Assembly (NCBI RefSeq): GCF_006352065.1
Contig: NZ_CP040915.1
Location: 3,844,001 to 3,908,000 of the forward strand
From: Georgenia yuyongxinii
GTDB taxonomy: Bacteria; Actinomycetota; Actinomycetes; Actinomycetales; Actinomycetaceae
Direction of reading: 5' to 3'
DNA: 64,000 bases
In this document: in pieces, positions 32,737-41,941 of the stretch
Position numbering within the stretch: the stretch's first letter is position 1
Layout: each line of letters begins with the position of its first letter
Program-made: the position numbers and the translations under genes
The notes under the pieces: model-generated
The model's input: the letters and a program-made list of their open reading frames with translations, nothing else
Told to the model about the DNA's origin: nothing
Database searches by the model: none

Positions 32737-33120
32737 TCAGCGCCCGGCAGCGCCGTCCGCCTCCGCCTTCCGGCGGGAGGCTTCCAGGTCCTCGGTCAGC
32801 TCGTCGACCACCAGCGCCGAGCGGTCCACCTTGCCCGTGCGGTACCCGGCCCGGCCGACCATGTGCGCCGAGATCGGTGCGGTGATGAGCTGGAACGCCA
32901 CCACCAGGACGAGCGTCCAGCCCACCACGGGGTTGCGCACGATCAGCGCGACCCCGGTCATCATCAGGGCCAGCCCCAGCACCTGCGGCTTGGTCGCGGC
33001 GTGCATGCGAGAGAGCAGGTCCGGGAAACGGAGCACCGCGATCGCGGCCACCAGCGTGAGCAGGGCGCCCGCCACCAGGCAGGCCGCGCCGAGTACGTCG
33101 GCCACGTCGGTCCAGCTCAT
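32737..33120 (-). CDS. mnhG: Mrp-type Na+/H+ antiporter subunit G
   Basis: Small membrane subunit of the multi-gene Mrp/Mnh antiporter. The 127 residues contain three helices in the PhaG/MnhG pattern: VLGAACLVAGALLTLVAAIA, FPDLLSRMHAATKPQVLGLA and VVGWTLVLVVAFQLITAPIS, then AHMVGRAGYRTGKVDR. Last gene of the operon; its ATG overlaps the mnhF stop by 4 nt. An acidic tail extends past the membrane part. Confidence 0.92.
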   Translation of the reverse strand: MSWTDVADVLGAACLVAGALLTLVAAIAVLRFPDLLSRMHAATKPQVLGLALMMTGVALIVRNPVVGWTLVLVVAFQLITAPISAHMVGRAGYRTGKVDRSALVVDELTEDLEASRRKAEADGAAGR

Positions 33121-33635
33121 CGGCCCTCCCCCCGCGCTCCCTCGCCCATCTCCCCGTCCCGGGCGGGCGGCTCCTCCTCGTGCTGTCCTGCGACGGACCC
33201 GTCCACCGGCCCGGGGTCGGCCGGCTCGTTCCCCGGACCGGCATCGCCAGGCTCTACGCCGTCGCCCCGGACGCGGGCGGCGTCCGGGTCGTGCACGGGG
33301 GCGGCCTCGTCGTCCATCACGTTCTGCTGGGCCAGCACGACGCGCAGCTCCTCCTTGGTGAGGATGCGGGCCTCGTCGGCCCGCTCGACGGCGACGAAGC
33401 GGGCGATGGTCACGGACCCCACGAACCCGACGATCGCCAGCACCACGAGTACCGGCACCAGGTCGGTGCGCTTGGTGTTGGCCGAGATGAGCGCGATCGA
33501 GCCGAGCACGACCGCGGTGACGACGTCCAGCGCCACCACCCGGTCGAGCATGGTCGGCCCGCGCTCCATCCGTACGAGCGCGACGACGCCGGCCACGGTC
33601 AGCACGACCGTGCAGAAGGCGTACATGGCGGTCAA
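33117..33635 (-). CDS. mnhF: Mrp-type Na+/H+ antiporter subunit F with an unusual acidic tail
   Basis: The first ~85 residues are standard MnhF/PhaF: three helices with MYAFCTVVLTVAGVVALVRM, ERGPTMLDRVVALDVVTAVV and VLVVLAIVGFVGSVTIARF. The following ~85 residues are hydrophilic and acidic (MDDEAAPVHDPDAARV through HEEEPPARDGEMGEG) and double the normal length of about 90. TTG 33635 overlaps the mnhE stop (TTGA) and has GGAGGAGG 8 nt upstream; ATG 33626 is the alternative. The tail is probably cytoplasmic and disordered; its function is unknown. Confidence 0.88.
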   Translation of the reverse strand: MTAMYAFCTVVLTVAGVVALVRMERGPTMLDRVVALDVVTAVVLGSIALISANTKRTDLVPVLVVLAIVGFVGSVTIARFVAVERADEARILTKEELRVVLAQQNVMDDEAAPVHDPDAARVRGDGVEPGDAGPGNEPADPGPVDGSVAGQHEEEPPARDGEMGEGARGEGR

Positions 33636-34240
33636 CGGGCCTCCTCCCGGGGTGCGGTGGTGCTCGCGACCCGGCCGGCCCTGGGCGAGGACCCGGGCAC
33701 GTAGCCCGCGTCGATGAGCTGGTCGCGCGAGGCAAAGGCGCGCAGGATGCGCTCCTCCTGCTCGAGCACGGTGCGGTGCGCCTGGTCGAGCCCGCCGGCG
33801 AGCTCGACGTCGAAGATGTGGATGTAGAGAGTGCCGGTGAGCCGGTGTGCCTCGACCACGATCGAGCCCGGGACCAGAGAGGTCATCCCTGCGGTGGTGG
33901 TGAGGTAGCTGTCCGAGTGCCCCCGCAACCGCACGCGGATGACGGCGCCGTGCGGCTCACGGCGGCGCAGCACCATGACGGAGATCTGGGTGGAGGCGAC
34001 GAGGACGTCCCACGCGAACCGAACCGCCAGGCGCACCACGCCCCAGGGCCGGAACCGGCCGTCGAACGGCGCCGCCGGCAGCGGGGCGACGGTGGTCACC
34101 ACGAGCGCCACGCCGAGGCCGGCGATGGTGTTCGCGAGATTGATGTCCCCCCACAGCAGTACCCAGATGGCGGTGAGCCAGACGAGCATGCCCCAGGAGG
34201 TCCGGGGCCACCGGCGACGGCGGTTGTCGGGCGCGCTCAT
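33632..34240 (-). CDS. mnhE: Mrp-type Na+/H+ antiporter subunit E
   Basis: MnhE/PhaE family, 202 residues. Two N-terminal helices (TSWGMLVWLTAIWVLLWGDI, ANTIAGLGVALVVTTVAPLP) precede the conserved amphipathic domain with AWDVLVASTQISVMVLRRRE, LTTTAGMTSLVPGSIVVEA and LYIHIFDVELAGG. This subunit is needed for assembly or activity of the complex in characterised systems. It overlaps mnhD upstream and mnhF downstream by 4 nt each. Confidence 0.92.
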   Translation of the reverse strand: MSAPDNRRRRWPRTSWGMLVWLTAIWVLLWGDINLANTIAGLGVALVVTTVAPLPAAPFDGRFRPWGVVRLAVRFAWDVLVASTQISVMVLRRREPHGAVIRVRLRGHSDSYLTTTAGMTSLVPGSIVVEAHRLTGTLYIHIFDVELAGGLDQAHRTVLEQEERILRAFASRDQLIDAGYVPGSSPRAGRVASTTAPREEAR

Positions 34241-35880
34241 GCCGCACCTCCCGGCGCGGTCGCGGGCCCTGCGGCTGCGCCCGGTACGGGTGAGCCGGGC
34301 ACGGCAGGTGCGCCGGGGGCCGGCGGCGCGTCCTCGACGGCCCCGCGCTCGCCCTCCTCGGCCACCTCGGGCGACTGCCCCGTGCCACGCCCGCCCTCGG
34401 GCAGCACGGAGTTGATGTACGGCGTCCGTGCTCGCAGGTCCTCCGCGGCCTGGTCGGTGTAGGTGAACAGGGGCCCGGCGAGGGCTGCGAGAACCAGCGA
34501 GAAGACCACGAGCGCACCGGCCGAGCCGACCATCGCGCGCGGCATGGTGGCCTCGGGCAGCGGCTCGGGCGCCTCCTGCCAGAACGCCATGTTCCAGGTC
34601 TTTGTGATCGCGTAGAGCGTCAGCAGCGAGGTGAGCAGGCCACCGGCGATCAGCGCCCAGGACATGGCCGTGCCCTGCTGGGCGGCCGCCTCGACGAGGC
34701 CCACCTTGCCCAGGAAGCCCGTCATGGGCGGGATGCCGGCCAGGTTCATCGCGGGCACGAAGAAGAGCACGGCGAGCAGGGGCGCCAGCCGCGCGAGGGA
34801 GCCCAGGCGCACCAGTGAGGTGGTGCCCCCGCGCCGCTCGATGAGCCCCGCCACGAGGAACAGGGAGGTCTGGACGGTGATGTGGTGGGCGACGTAGAAG
34901 ATCGCCGCGGACAGGCCCGCCACGGTGCCCGTCGCGATGCCCCAGATCATGAACCCGATGTGGCTCACGAGGGTGAAGGAGAGCAGCCGCTTGATGTCCT
35001 CCTGGGCGACGGCGCCGAGGATCCCGATGATCATGGTGGCCAGCGCCACCCACAGCAGCAGGTCGTTGAGCCGCCCGTCGGGGAAGAGCAGCACCTGCGT
35101 GCGGATGACGGCGTACACGCCCACCTTGGTGAGCAGGCCGGCGAACACCGCGGTGACGGGCGCGGGCGCCGTCGGGTAGGAGTCGGGGAGCCAGGCGGAG
35201 AGGGGGAACATCGCCGCCTTGATGCCGAACGCGACCAGCAGCATGAGCTGCAGCACCAGCTGGGTGCCGGAGCCGACCTCGGGCAGCCGCAGCGCCAGCT
35301 GGGCCATGTTGACGGTGCCGGTGGCGGCGTAGATCAGCGCGATGGCGATGAGGAAGACCACGGAGCTGATGAGCGAGACGACCACGTAGATGGTGCCTGA
35401 ACGGATCCGTTCACGGGTGCCCGAGAGCGTGATGAGCACGAAGCTGGCGGCGAGCAGGATCTCGAAGCCCACGTACAGGTTGAACAGGTCCCCTGCGAGG
35501 AACGCGTTGGACACCCCGGCGGACAGGATGAGGAAGGTGGGGTGGTAGATGACCACGGGCGCACCCTCGTCGCCGTCGGCCAGGCCCTGCGCCAGGGAGT
35601 AGACGAGCACCCCGAGGGTCACCGTCACCGAGATGACGAGCATGAGCGCGGCCAGCCGGTCCGCGACCAGGGCGATGCCCACCGGCGCGGCCCAGCCGCC
35701 GACGTCGAGCACGATCGGGCCGTCGTCGACCCGCACCAGCAGCACGACGGCGGTGACGAGGACCACCGAGAGGGTGGTGACGGAGACGATGCCCTGCAGG
35801 CGCCGGTACCTGGCCAGCGCGAGGGCGAACCCGGCGCCGATGAGCGGCAGCACGATGGGCAGTGTGACGAGCCAGGTCAT
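34237..35880 (-). CDS. mnhD: Mrp-type Na+/H+ antiporter subunit D
   Basis: Proton-channel-type subunit homologous to NuoN/NuoM of complex I. The 547-residue protein has about 14 helices, with GDLFNLYVGFEILLAASFVL carrying the conserved membrane Glu. The discontinuous-helix Lys region is AFGIKAAMFPLSAWLPDSYP, followed by ITKTWNMAFW. The C-terminal ~60 residues are hydrophilic and Pro/Ala/Gly-rich, an extra tail beyond the usual end. Translational coupling to mnhC and mnhE through 4-nt overlaps. Confidence 0.93.
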   Translation of the reverse strand: MTWLVTLPIVLPLIGAGFALALARYRRLQGIVSVTTLSVVLVTAVVLLVRVDDGPIVLDVGGWAAPVGIALVADRLAALMLVISVTVTLGVLVYSLAQGLADGDEGAPVVIYHPTFLILSAGVSNAFLAGDLFNLYVGFEILLAASFVLITLSGTRERIRSGTIYVVVSLISSVVFLIAIALIYAATGTVNMAQLALRLPEVGSGTQLVLQLMLLVAFGIKAAMFPLSAWLPDSYPTAPAPVTAVFAGLLTKVGVYAVIRTQVLLFPDGRLNDLLLWVALATMIIGILGAVAQEDIKRLLSFTLVSHIGFMIWGIATGTVAGLSAAIFYVAHHITVQTSLFLVAGLIERRGGTTSLVRLGSLARLAPLLAVLFFVPAMNLAGIPPMTGFLGKVGLVEAAAQQGTAMSWALIAGGLLTSLLTLYAITKTWNMAFWQEAPEPLPEATMPRAMVGSAGALVVFSLVLAALAGPLFTYTDQAAEDLRARTPYINSVLPEGGRGTGQSPEVAEEGERGAVEDAPPAPGAPAVPGSPVPGAAAGPATAPGGAA

Positions 35881-36410
35881 CGGGCCTCCTCGTCGTCGGC
35901 GCCCAGGGCGGGCGGGTGGTGCCCGTGCGTGGCGTGCGCGAGCTCGTCCTCCTCCGCGGTGGAGGTCTCGTCGCGGGCCAGCGCGGCATCCTGGGCCAGC
36001 GTGGTGCCGGCGTCGTCGGTGGCCCGATCGGAGAGCTCGTCGCGCGCGGCCCGCCGCGCGAGGCGCCGGTCCTCGAGGTCGTCCTGCACCTCGTCGTGGC
36101 CGTTGAGCTGCCAGGACCGGTAGGCCATGGCGAGCAGGAACGCGGTCATCCCGAGGGTGATGACGATGGCGGTGAGGACCATCGCCTGGGGCAGGGGGTC
36201 GGACATGTCCTCCGGGGCGGTCTCGCCGAGGATCGGCGCCCCGCCCGCCCGCCCGCCGGCGACCAGCATGAGCACGTTGACGCCGTTGGAGATCAGCGCG
36301 ATGCCGATGATCACGCGGGAGAGGGAACGTTCGAGGAGCAGGTAGACGCCGGTGCCCACGAGCACCGCGACCAGCACCACGAGCACCAGCGAGGGGGCCA
36401 TCTCGATCAT
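35877..36410 (-). CDS. mnhC: Mrp-type Na+/H+ antiporter subunit C with C-terminal extension
   Basis: NuoK-like subunit. Residues 1-110 hold three helices with the family pattern SLVLVVLVAVLVGTGVYLLL, LSRVIIGIALISNGVNVLML and DPLPQAMVLTAIVITLGMTA. From about residue 110 to 177 a charged, acidic, His-containing tail follows (DEVQDDLEDRRLARRAA through HGHHPPALG), which ordinary MnhC (~110-125 aa) lacks. ATG 36410 overlaps the mnhA stop by 4 nt. Confidence 0.9.
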   Translation of the reverse strand: MIEMAPSLVLVVLVAVLVGTGVYLLLERSLSRVIIGIALISNGVNVLMLVAGGRAGGAPILGETAPEDMSDPLPQAMVLTAIVITLGMTAFLLAMAYRSWQLNGHDEVQDDLEDRRLARRAARDELSDRATDDAGTTLAQDAALARDETSTAEEDELAHATHGHHPPALGADDEEAR

Positions 36411-39400
36411 CGGGCACCTCCGCGGTTGGGGGTCGGCTCGTCCTGGGGGGCGCGGGTGTCCGGCGCGGGCAGCGCGTCGTCGGCCACCCGGCTCGGGTCG
36501 TCGAAGGCGATGTCCGGTGCCTGGTTGCCCTCGAGCTCGCCCTGCCTGTCCACCTCGGCGCCGAGCGAGCGCAGGATGTCCAGCACCAGCCCGATGACCA
36601 CGAGGTAGACGCCGGTGTCGAAGAAGAGCGCGGTGGCCAGGTGGACGTCGCCGAAGATCGGCAAGGTCACGTCCACGACCGTGCTCTGCAGCACGGTGCC
36701 GCCCACCAGGGCCGGCACCAGGCCGGCGCCCGCGGCGAGGAACAGGCCGCTGCCGAGCAGGACGCCGGGGTGGACCGGGGCGGCCTCGCCGAGCTCGTAG
36801 CGCCCGCCTGCCAGGTACCGCACGATCAGCGCGATGCCGGCGACCAGCCCACCCGCGAAGCCGCCGCCGGGCGCGTTGTGCCCGGAGAAGAGCAGGAACA
36901 CCGAGAAGACGAGCATCGAGTGGAACACCAGTCGCAGGCCCACCTCGAAGATCACCGAGCGGCGCTGCGGGGCGAGGGTGGCGCCACCGCTCAGCCAGGT
37001 GCGGTTGCGGCCGGGCACGCGGATGTTCTTGGCCGGGGTCTCCGAGCCGGGCGGGCGGCGCAGCTCGGCGGCGGGATCGGGCATGCCGCCCGACCACACG
37101 CCGTGCCGCTCGCGCGCCGCGGACAGGTGCGCCGCACGGTCGATGCGGCCGGTGCGGGCCCGCAGGAAGATCAGCGAGGCGACGCCGGTGGCGGCCACGA
37201 CCACCACTGATATCTCACCCATCGTGTCCCAGGCGCGGATGTCGACGATGGTGACGTTGACGATGTTCTTGCCGTAGCCGAACTGGAAGGCCTCCGCGGG
37301 GAAGTCCACCGACACCGGCTCGTGCACGCGCGCCCCGGTGGCAAGGACCCCCAGGACCGCCACGGTGATGCCGACGACGGCGCCCAGGATGGCCCGCCAC
37401 CACCGAGAGGTGGCCAGGGGCCGGTTGGAGAAATAGGCCGGCAGCCGGCGCAGCACCAGCACGAAGACGACCAGCGTGACCGTCTCGACGAGGGTCTGGG
37501 TCAGGGCGAGGTCGGGCGCGCCGTGCAGCTCGTAGAGCAGGGCGACGCCGTAGCCCGAGACGCCGAGGAGCAGCACGGCCTTGAGGCGGCGGCGGGCCCG
37601 GGCGACCAGGAACGCGGCGATCGCCACGATGAGCACCACGGCCCCCTGCATCGGGCTGTCCCACAGGCGGACCGAGACGGGCCACGTGTCCCCCAGGGTC
37701 AGGCCGACGGCACCGGCCGTGACGATAATCGTGATGAGGATGATGGAGAGGTAGGCCGGCAGCGAGCCGCGCTGCGTCAAGGCGGTCACGTCCGCGGCGA
37801 GGTTGTCGAGGAAGCGCAGCAGGGCCCGGTAGACGTCCTTGGCGCCGCGGACCTCCGGCATCGCGTCCTGGATCACCTCGACCCGGCGGCGGCCGGCGAA
37901 CAGCGCCACACCGGCGGCGAGCACCGCGACCGTGGTGAGCAACGCCGGCCCCACCCCGCCCCAGAGCGTCAGGTGCCCGGGCTCACCGGGGTACGTGGCT
38001 GCGTACGGGGCCAGGGCGCGCTCGGTGGCGGCGGGCATGAGGCCGACGGCGAGGCTCCCCGCGGCGAGCACCACCGGGGCGGCCATGATCAGCCGGGAGG
38101 TCCGCTTGGCCTCGGGGACGGCGACGCCGGGCTTGTCGACGAAGGCGCCCCACCAGAAGCGCAGGGCGTAGGCGACGGTGAGCGCCGAGCCGACGGCGAC
38201 CGCGACCAGCACCACCCAGTCCAGCGGCTCGCCACCGTGCGCCAGCGACTCCAGCGCCGCCTCCTTGGCGACGTACCCTGCCATCGGCGGGATCCCCGCC
38301 ATGGACGCGGCCGCCAGCGCCGCGGCGACGGCGGTGACCGGCATGCGGCGGCCCAGCCCGGACAGCTCGCGCAGGTCACGGGTGCCCACCGACCAGTCGA
38401 TGATGCCCACGATGAGGAACAGGGCGGCCTTGAACAGGGCGTGGGCGGCGAGCATGGCCAGGCCGGCCAGGGCCACGCCGGAGTCGCCGTAGCCGACCAG
38501 CACGATGATGAGGCCGAGCTGGGAGATGGTGCCGAACGCCAGGAGCAGCTTGAGGTCGTGCTGGCGCAGCGCGCGGTAGCCGCCGAGCAGGAGGCTGCCC
38601 AGGCCCGCGACGAGCACCGCCCACCGCCACACGGCCAGGTCGGCGAACCCGGGGGCGAAACGGGCCACCAGGTACACGCCCGCCTTGACCATGGCGGCCG
38701 CGTGCAGGTACGCGCTGACCGGCGTCGGGGCGGCCATGGCCGCAGGGAGCCAGAAGTGGAAGGGGATCTGCGCGGACTTGCTCAACGCGCCCAGCAGGAC
38801 CAGGACGACGGCGGCCGGCACGAACGCGGGATGGGCGCCGGGGCCGAGCTCACCGGCGGCGGCGGACGACACGAGCTCGCTGATCCGGTAGGACCCGCCG
38901 TCGATCTCACCCAGGGCGATGAGACCGGCCAGCATCGCCAGACCGCCGAAGGTGGTGACGATGATCGCCTGCATGGCCGCCCGTCGGGAGGCCTGCCGGT
39001 CGTGGTAGTGGCCGATGAGCAGGAAGGAGAAGATCGTGGTCAGCTCCCAGAACACGTACAGCGCGAGGGAGTTGTCCGTGGTGACGAGGCCGAGCATGGC
39101 GCCGGCGAAGGCCACGAAGGCCCCGGCGAAGCGTCCCAGCGCCGTCGCGTGCGCGGAGAAGTAGGCCGCGCAGTACATCAGCACCAGGGCGCCGACACCG
39201 CCGACGATGAGCACCATCAGCCAGGCCAGCACGTCGAGCCGGAAGGCGAAGTCGATGCCGAGGGCGGGCACCCAGGTGACCTCCTGGACCGGCAGGTTGC
39301 CGGCGAGCACGTCGCCCGTCTGCATGGCCGCCCAGACGGCGGCCGCCCCGGGGACCGCCGCGAGGCCGAGGAAGGCCCGGCGCCCGAACCTGCTGACGAC

Positions 39401-39451
39401 CGCCGGTGCGAGCAGGGCCGCAGCGGCGTGGATCATCAGCAGTTGCAGCAC
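36407..39451 (-). CDS. mnhA: Mrp-type Na+/H+ antiporter subunit A fused to subunit B
   Basis: The 1014-residue protein combines NuoL-like MnhA (residues 1 to ~790) with MnhB (~820-960), the usual actinobacterial form. Landmarks are NSLALYVFWELTTIFSFLLI with the conserved Glu, KSAQIPFHFWLPAAMAAPTP, SAYLHAAAMVKAGVYLVAR, the MbhD/E-like GVALLYELHGAPDLALTQTL, and in MnhB LLFSGHNAPGGGFAGGLVAG and FFDTGVYLVVIGLVLDIL. It exports Na+ (also Li+ or K+) in exchange for H+ as part of the A-G complex. GTG 39451 (leading to VLQLLMIHAA) is preferred over ATG 39436. First gene of the operon, divergent from the Fe-S protein. Confidence 0.93.
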   Translation of the reverse strand: MLQLLMIHAAAALLAPAVVSRFGRRAFLGLAAVPGAAAVWAAMQTGDVLAGNLPVQEVTWVPALGIDFAFRLDVLAWLMVLIVGGVGALVLMYCAAYFSAHATALGRFAGAFVAFAGAMLGLVTTDNSLALYVFWELTTIFSFLLIGHYHDRQASRRAAMQAIIVTTFGGLAMLAGLIALGEIDGGSYRISELVSSAAAGELGPGAHPAFVPAAVVLVLLGALSKSAQIPFHFWLPAAMAAPTPVSAYLHAAAMVKAGVYLVARFAPGFADLAVWRWAVLVAGLGSLLLGGYRALRQHDLKLLLAFGTISQLGLIIVLVGYGDSGVALAGLAMLAAHALFKAALFLIVGIIDWSVGTRDLRELSGLGRRMPVTAVAAALAAASMAGIPPMAGYVAKEAALESLAHGGEPLDWVVLVAVAVGSALTVAYALRFWWGAFVDKPGVAVPEAKRTSRLIMAAPVVLAAGSLAVGLMPAATERALAPYAATYPGEPGHLTLWGGVGPALLTTVAVLAAGVALFAGRRRVEVIQDAMPEVRGAKDVYRALLRFLDNLAADVTALTQRGSLPAYLSIILITIIVTAGAVGLTLGDTWPVSVRLWDSPMQGAVVLIVAIAAFLVARARRRLKAVLLLGVSGYGVALLYELHGAPDLALTQTLVETVTLVVFVLVLRRLPAYFSNRPLATSRWWRAILGAVVGITVAVLGVLATGARVHEPVSVDFPAEAFQFGYGKNIVNVTIVDIRAWDTMGEISVVVVAATGVASLIFLRARTGRIDRAAHLSAARERHGVWSGGMPDPAAELRRPPGSETPAKNIRVPGRNRTWLSGGATLAPQRRSVIFEVGLRLVFHSMLVFSVFLLFSGHNAPGGGFAGGLVAGIALIVRYLAGGRYELGEAAPVHPGVLLGSGLFLAAGAGLVPALVGGTVLQSTVVDVTLPIFGDVHLATALFFDTGVYLVVIGLVLDILRSLGAEVDRQGELEGNQAPDIAFDDPSRVADDALPAPDTRAPQDEPTPNRGGAR

Positions 39452-39687
39452 GGGCGGCTCCGTCGGTCGGGGGCGGGCGGGGATCGAGTTTTCATCCGGG
39501 CGGACGGCGCGCCCCCACCACCCAGGGAACCGACACGGCCGACGGCGGAGGCTTGGGGTGCGGGTCGATACTACCAACCGACCACCGACAGTTCGCCCTG
39601 CCCAACCATCTGCGGCGCCGAGCGAACGGGTATGTCGGTGCCCGGCGGTACGGTGTGGACGCTCACCAGACGCAGGGAGGACAACCC

Positions 39688-41931
39688 GTGCTGCAGACCG
39701 TCGCCATCGTCCTGGTCGCCGTCGCGACCGTCGTCGGCGTGGCGATCTTCACCCGTGGGGCGGCCGCGATCGCGGCGCAGGTGCGCGTGGGGCGGCCCGC
39801 GGCCGGCCGTCTTACCCCGGTCGGTCGGCGCGCCTGGACGGCGCTGGCCCAGATCCTGGGCCACGGCCACTTCCGCGGCCGGCCGGTGGTGCGGGCGGCG
39901 CACTGGGCCGTGATGCTCTCCTTCCCCCTGCTCTTCCTCACCCTCGTGACCGGCTACGGCCAGCTCGCCGACCCCGCGTTCGCACTGCCGCTGCTCGGTC
40001 ATCTCCCGCCGGGGGAGTGGCTGACCGAGGCCATCGCCTGGCTGGGGCTGGTCGGCATCGTGGGGCTGATCGCCGTGCGGCTGCGCACCCAGCCTCGGCC
40101 GGCCGAGGAGCCCGAGACCGCCCGCCGCTCCCGGTTCTTCGGTTCCACCCGGTGGCAGGCGTACGTGGTCGAGGCGGTGATCCTCGCCGTCGTCCTGTGC
40201 GTCCTGGCGCTACGGGCGCTGGAGTACGCCTACTACGCGGGAGAGCCGGAGCTCGCTCGGTACGCCACCACGGTTCACTTCCCGCTGACGGCGTGGCTGG
40301 GCGAGACGCTGACCGGCAGCGGCCAGGCCACGCTGGCCACCGCGATCACCGTGGTCGCCGCCGTGAAGATCCTCGTCTCGGTGGGCTGGCTCGCGATCGT
40401 CGGGCTCCAGCCCTCGATGGGCGTGGCCTGGCACCGTTTCCTCGCAGTCCTCAACGTCTACGCCCGGCGCGAGCCCGGCGGCGGGCCGGCGCTGGGTCCG
40501 GCGCAGCCGCTGCTCGCCGACGGTGCACCGGTGACCCTGGAGACGCTGGAGGACCTCCCCGAGGACGCCACGCTCGGGGTGGGCACGCTCGCAGACTTCA
40601 CGTGGAAAGGACTGCTGGACTTCAGCACATGCACCGAGTGCGGCCGCTGCCAGGACCAGTGCCCGGCGTGGAACACCGGCAAGCCCCTCTCCCCCAAGCT
40701 GTTCACCCTCGCGCTACGCGACCACGCCGCCGCGACCGCACCCTTCCTGCGCGCCGCGGCCGCCGCCTCGCCCGAGCAGCTCAGCGCGGCCACGCTCGCC
40801 GGGCGCGACGGGTTCACCCCGCACACCGGGGACGTGCTCGGCGCGCTGGCGGCCGTCGGCGCCACCGGACCCACGGGCGTGGCAGTGGGCCCGACGGCGC
40901 TGGTGCCGGACGTCATCGCCCCGGACGTGCTCTGGTCGTGCACCATGTGCGGGGCCTGCGTGCACCAGTGCCCGGTGGACATCGAGCACGTGGACCACAT
41001 CCTCGACCTGCGCCGCCACGAGGTGCTCATGGCCTCAGCGTTCCCCGCGGAGCTCGGGCAGATGTTCAAGAAGCTCGAGACCAAGGGCAACCCGTGGGGC
41101 TTGGCCGCCCGCAAGCGCCTGGACTGGGCCAAGGACCTTGAGTTCGAGGTGCCGGTGGTCGGCGCCGACGTCGAGAGCGCCGCCGAGGTGGACTACCTGT
41201 TCTGGGTGGGGTGCGCCGGCGCGTTCGAGGACCGGGCGAAGAAGACCACCCGGGCGGTGGCCGAGCTGCTGCACACCGCCGGGGTCAGCTTCGCGGTCCT
41301 CGGTGACGGCGAGGCCTGCACCGGCGACCCGGCCCGGCGGGCCGGCAACGAGCTGCTCTTCCAGATGCTCGCCGCCCAGAACGTCGAGACCCTCACGGAG
41401 GCGCGCGCGCAGAAGATCGTCGTCACCTGCGCCCACTGCTTCAACACCCTCGCCCGGGAGTACCCCCAGCTGGGCGGGCGCTACGACGTCGTGCACCACA
41501 CCCAGCTGCTGAACCGGCTCGTGCGCGAGGGCCGCCTGACCCCGGTGGCCCCGCCCGCAGCGGAGACCCGGACCATCACCTACCACGACCCGTGCTTCCT
41601 GGGCCGGCACAACCAGGTCTACGCCCCGCCCCGGGAGCTGCTCGGCGCACTGCCGGGGGCCACCGCTGTTGAGATGCCCCGGTCCGGCGAGACCGCCATG
41701 TGCTGCGGTGGCGGCGGGGCACGGGTGTGGATGGAGGAGAAGATCGGCACCCGCGTGAACGTGGAGCGGGCACGGGAGGCGGCCGCCACCGGCGCTACCG
41801 CGGTCGCCACCGCCTGCCCCTTCTGCACCACCATGCTCTCCGACGGCGTCGCGGCCAACGGGGACGAGGTGGAGGTCCTCGACGTCGCCCAGCTCCTCCT
41901 CGCCGGGGTGCGGCGCGGCCAGGACACCTGA
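39688..41931 (+). CDS. Membrane-bound (Fe-S) oxidoreductase, HdrD/GlpC-like with CCG domains
   Basis: A 747-residue redox protein. The first ~270 residues have about six helices resembling a NarI-type cytochrome b module (VVRAAHWAVMLSFPLLFLTL with a candidate haem His). Two 4Fe-4S sites follow: CTECGRCQDQCP (from Cys315) and CTMCGACVHQCPVDIEHVDH (from Cys418). Two cysteine-rich CCG domains close the protein: VTCAHCFNTLAREYPQLGG, HDPCFLGRHNQVYAP and ETAMCCGGGGARVW. This layout suggests quinone-linked electron transfer to or from an unknown donor. GTG 39688 has GGGAGG 7 nt upstream. The MFS gene follows after 10 nt. Confidence 0.9.
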   Translation: MLQTVAIVLVAVATVVGVAIFTRGAAAIAAQVRVGRPAAGRLTPVGRRAWTALAQILGHGHFRGRPVVRAAHWAVMLSFPLLFLTLVTGYGQLADPAFALPLLGHLPPGEWLTEAIAWLGLVGIVGLIAVRLRTQPRPAEEPETARRSRFFGSTRWQAYVVEAVILAVVLCVLALRALEYAYYAGEPELARYATTVHFPLTAWLGETLTGSGQATLATAITVVAAVKILVSVGWLAIVGLQPSMGVAWHRFLAVLNVYARREPGGGPALGPAQPLLADGAPVTLETLEDLPEDATLGVGTLADFTWKGLLDFSTCTECGRCQDQCPAWNTGKPLSPKLFTLALRDHAAATAPFLRAAAAASPEQLSAATLAGRDGFTPHTGDVLGALAAVGATGPTGVAVGPTALVPDVIAPDVLWSCTMCGACVHQCPVDIEHVDHILDLRRHEVLMASAFPAELGQMFKKLETKGNPWGLAARKRLDWAKDLEFEVPVVGADVESAAEVDYLFWVGCAGAFEDRAKKTTRAVAELLHTAGVSFAVLGDGEACTGDPARRAGNELLFQMLAAQNVETLTEARAQKIVVTCAHCFNTLAREYPQLGGRYDVVHHTQLLNRLVREGRLTPVAPPAAETRTITYHDPCFLGRHNQVYAPPRELLGALPGATAVEMPRSGETAMCCGGGGARVWMEEKIGTRVNVERAREAAATGATAVATACPFCTTMLSDGVAANGDEVEVLDVAQLLLAGVRRGQDT

Positions 41932-41941
41932 GCGGGTCCCG

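Noticed and set aside
37322-39913. An 863-codon plus-strand frame opposite mnhA
   Set aside because: Antisense to MnhA with its conserved membrane motifs; the translation is low-complexity Gly/Asp/His/Gln.
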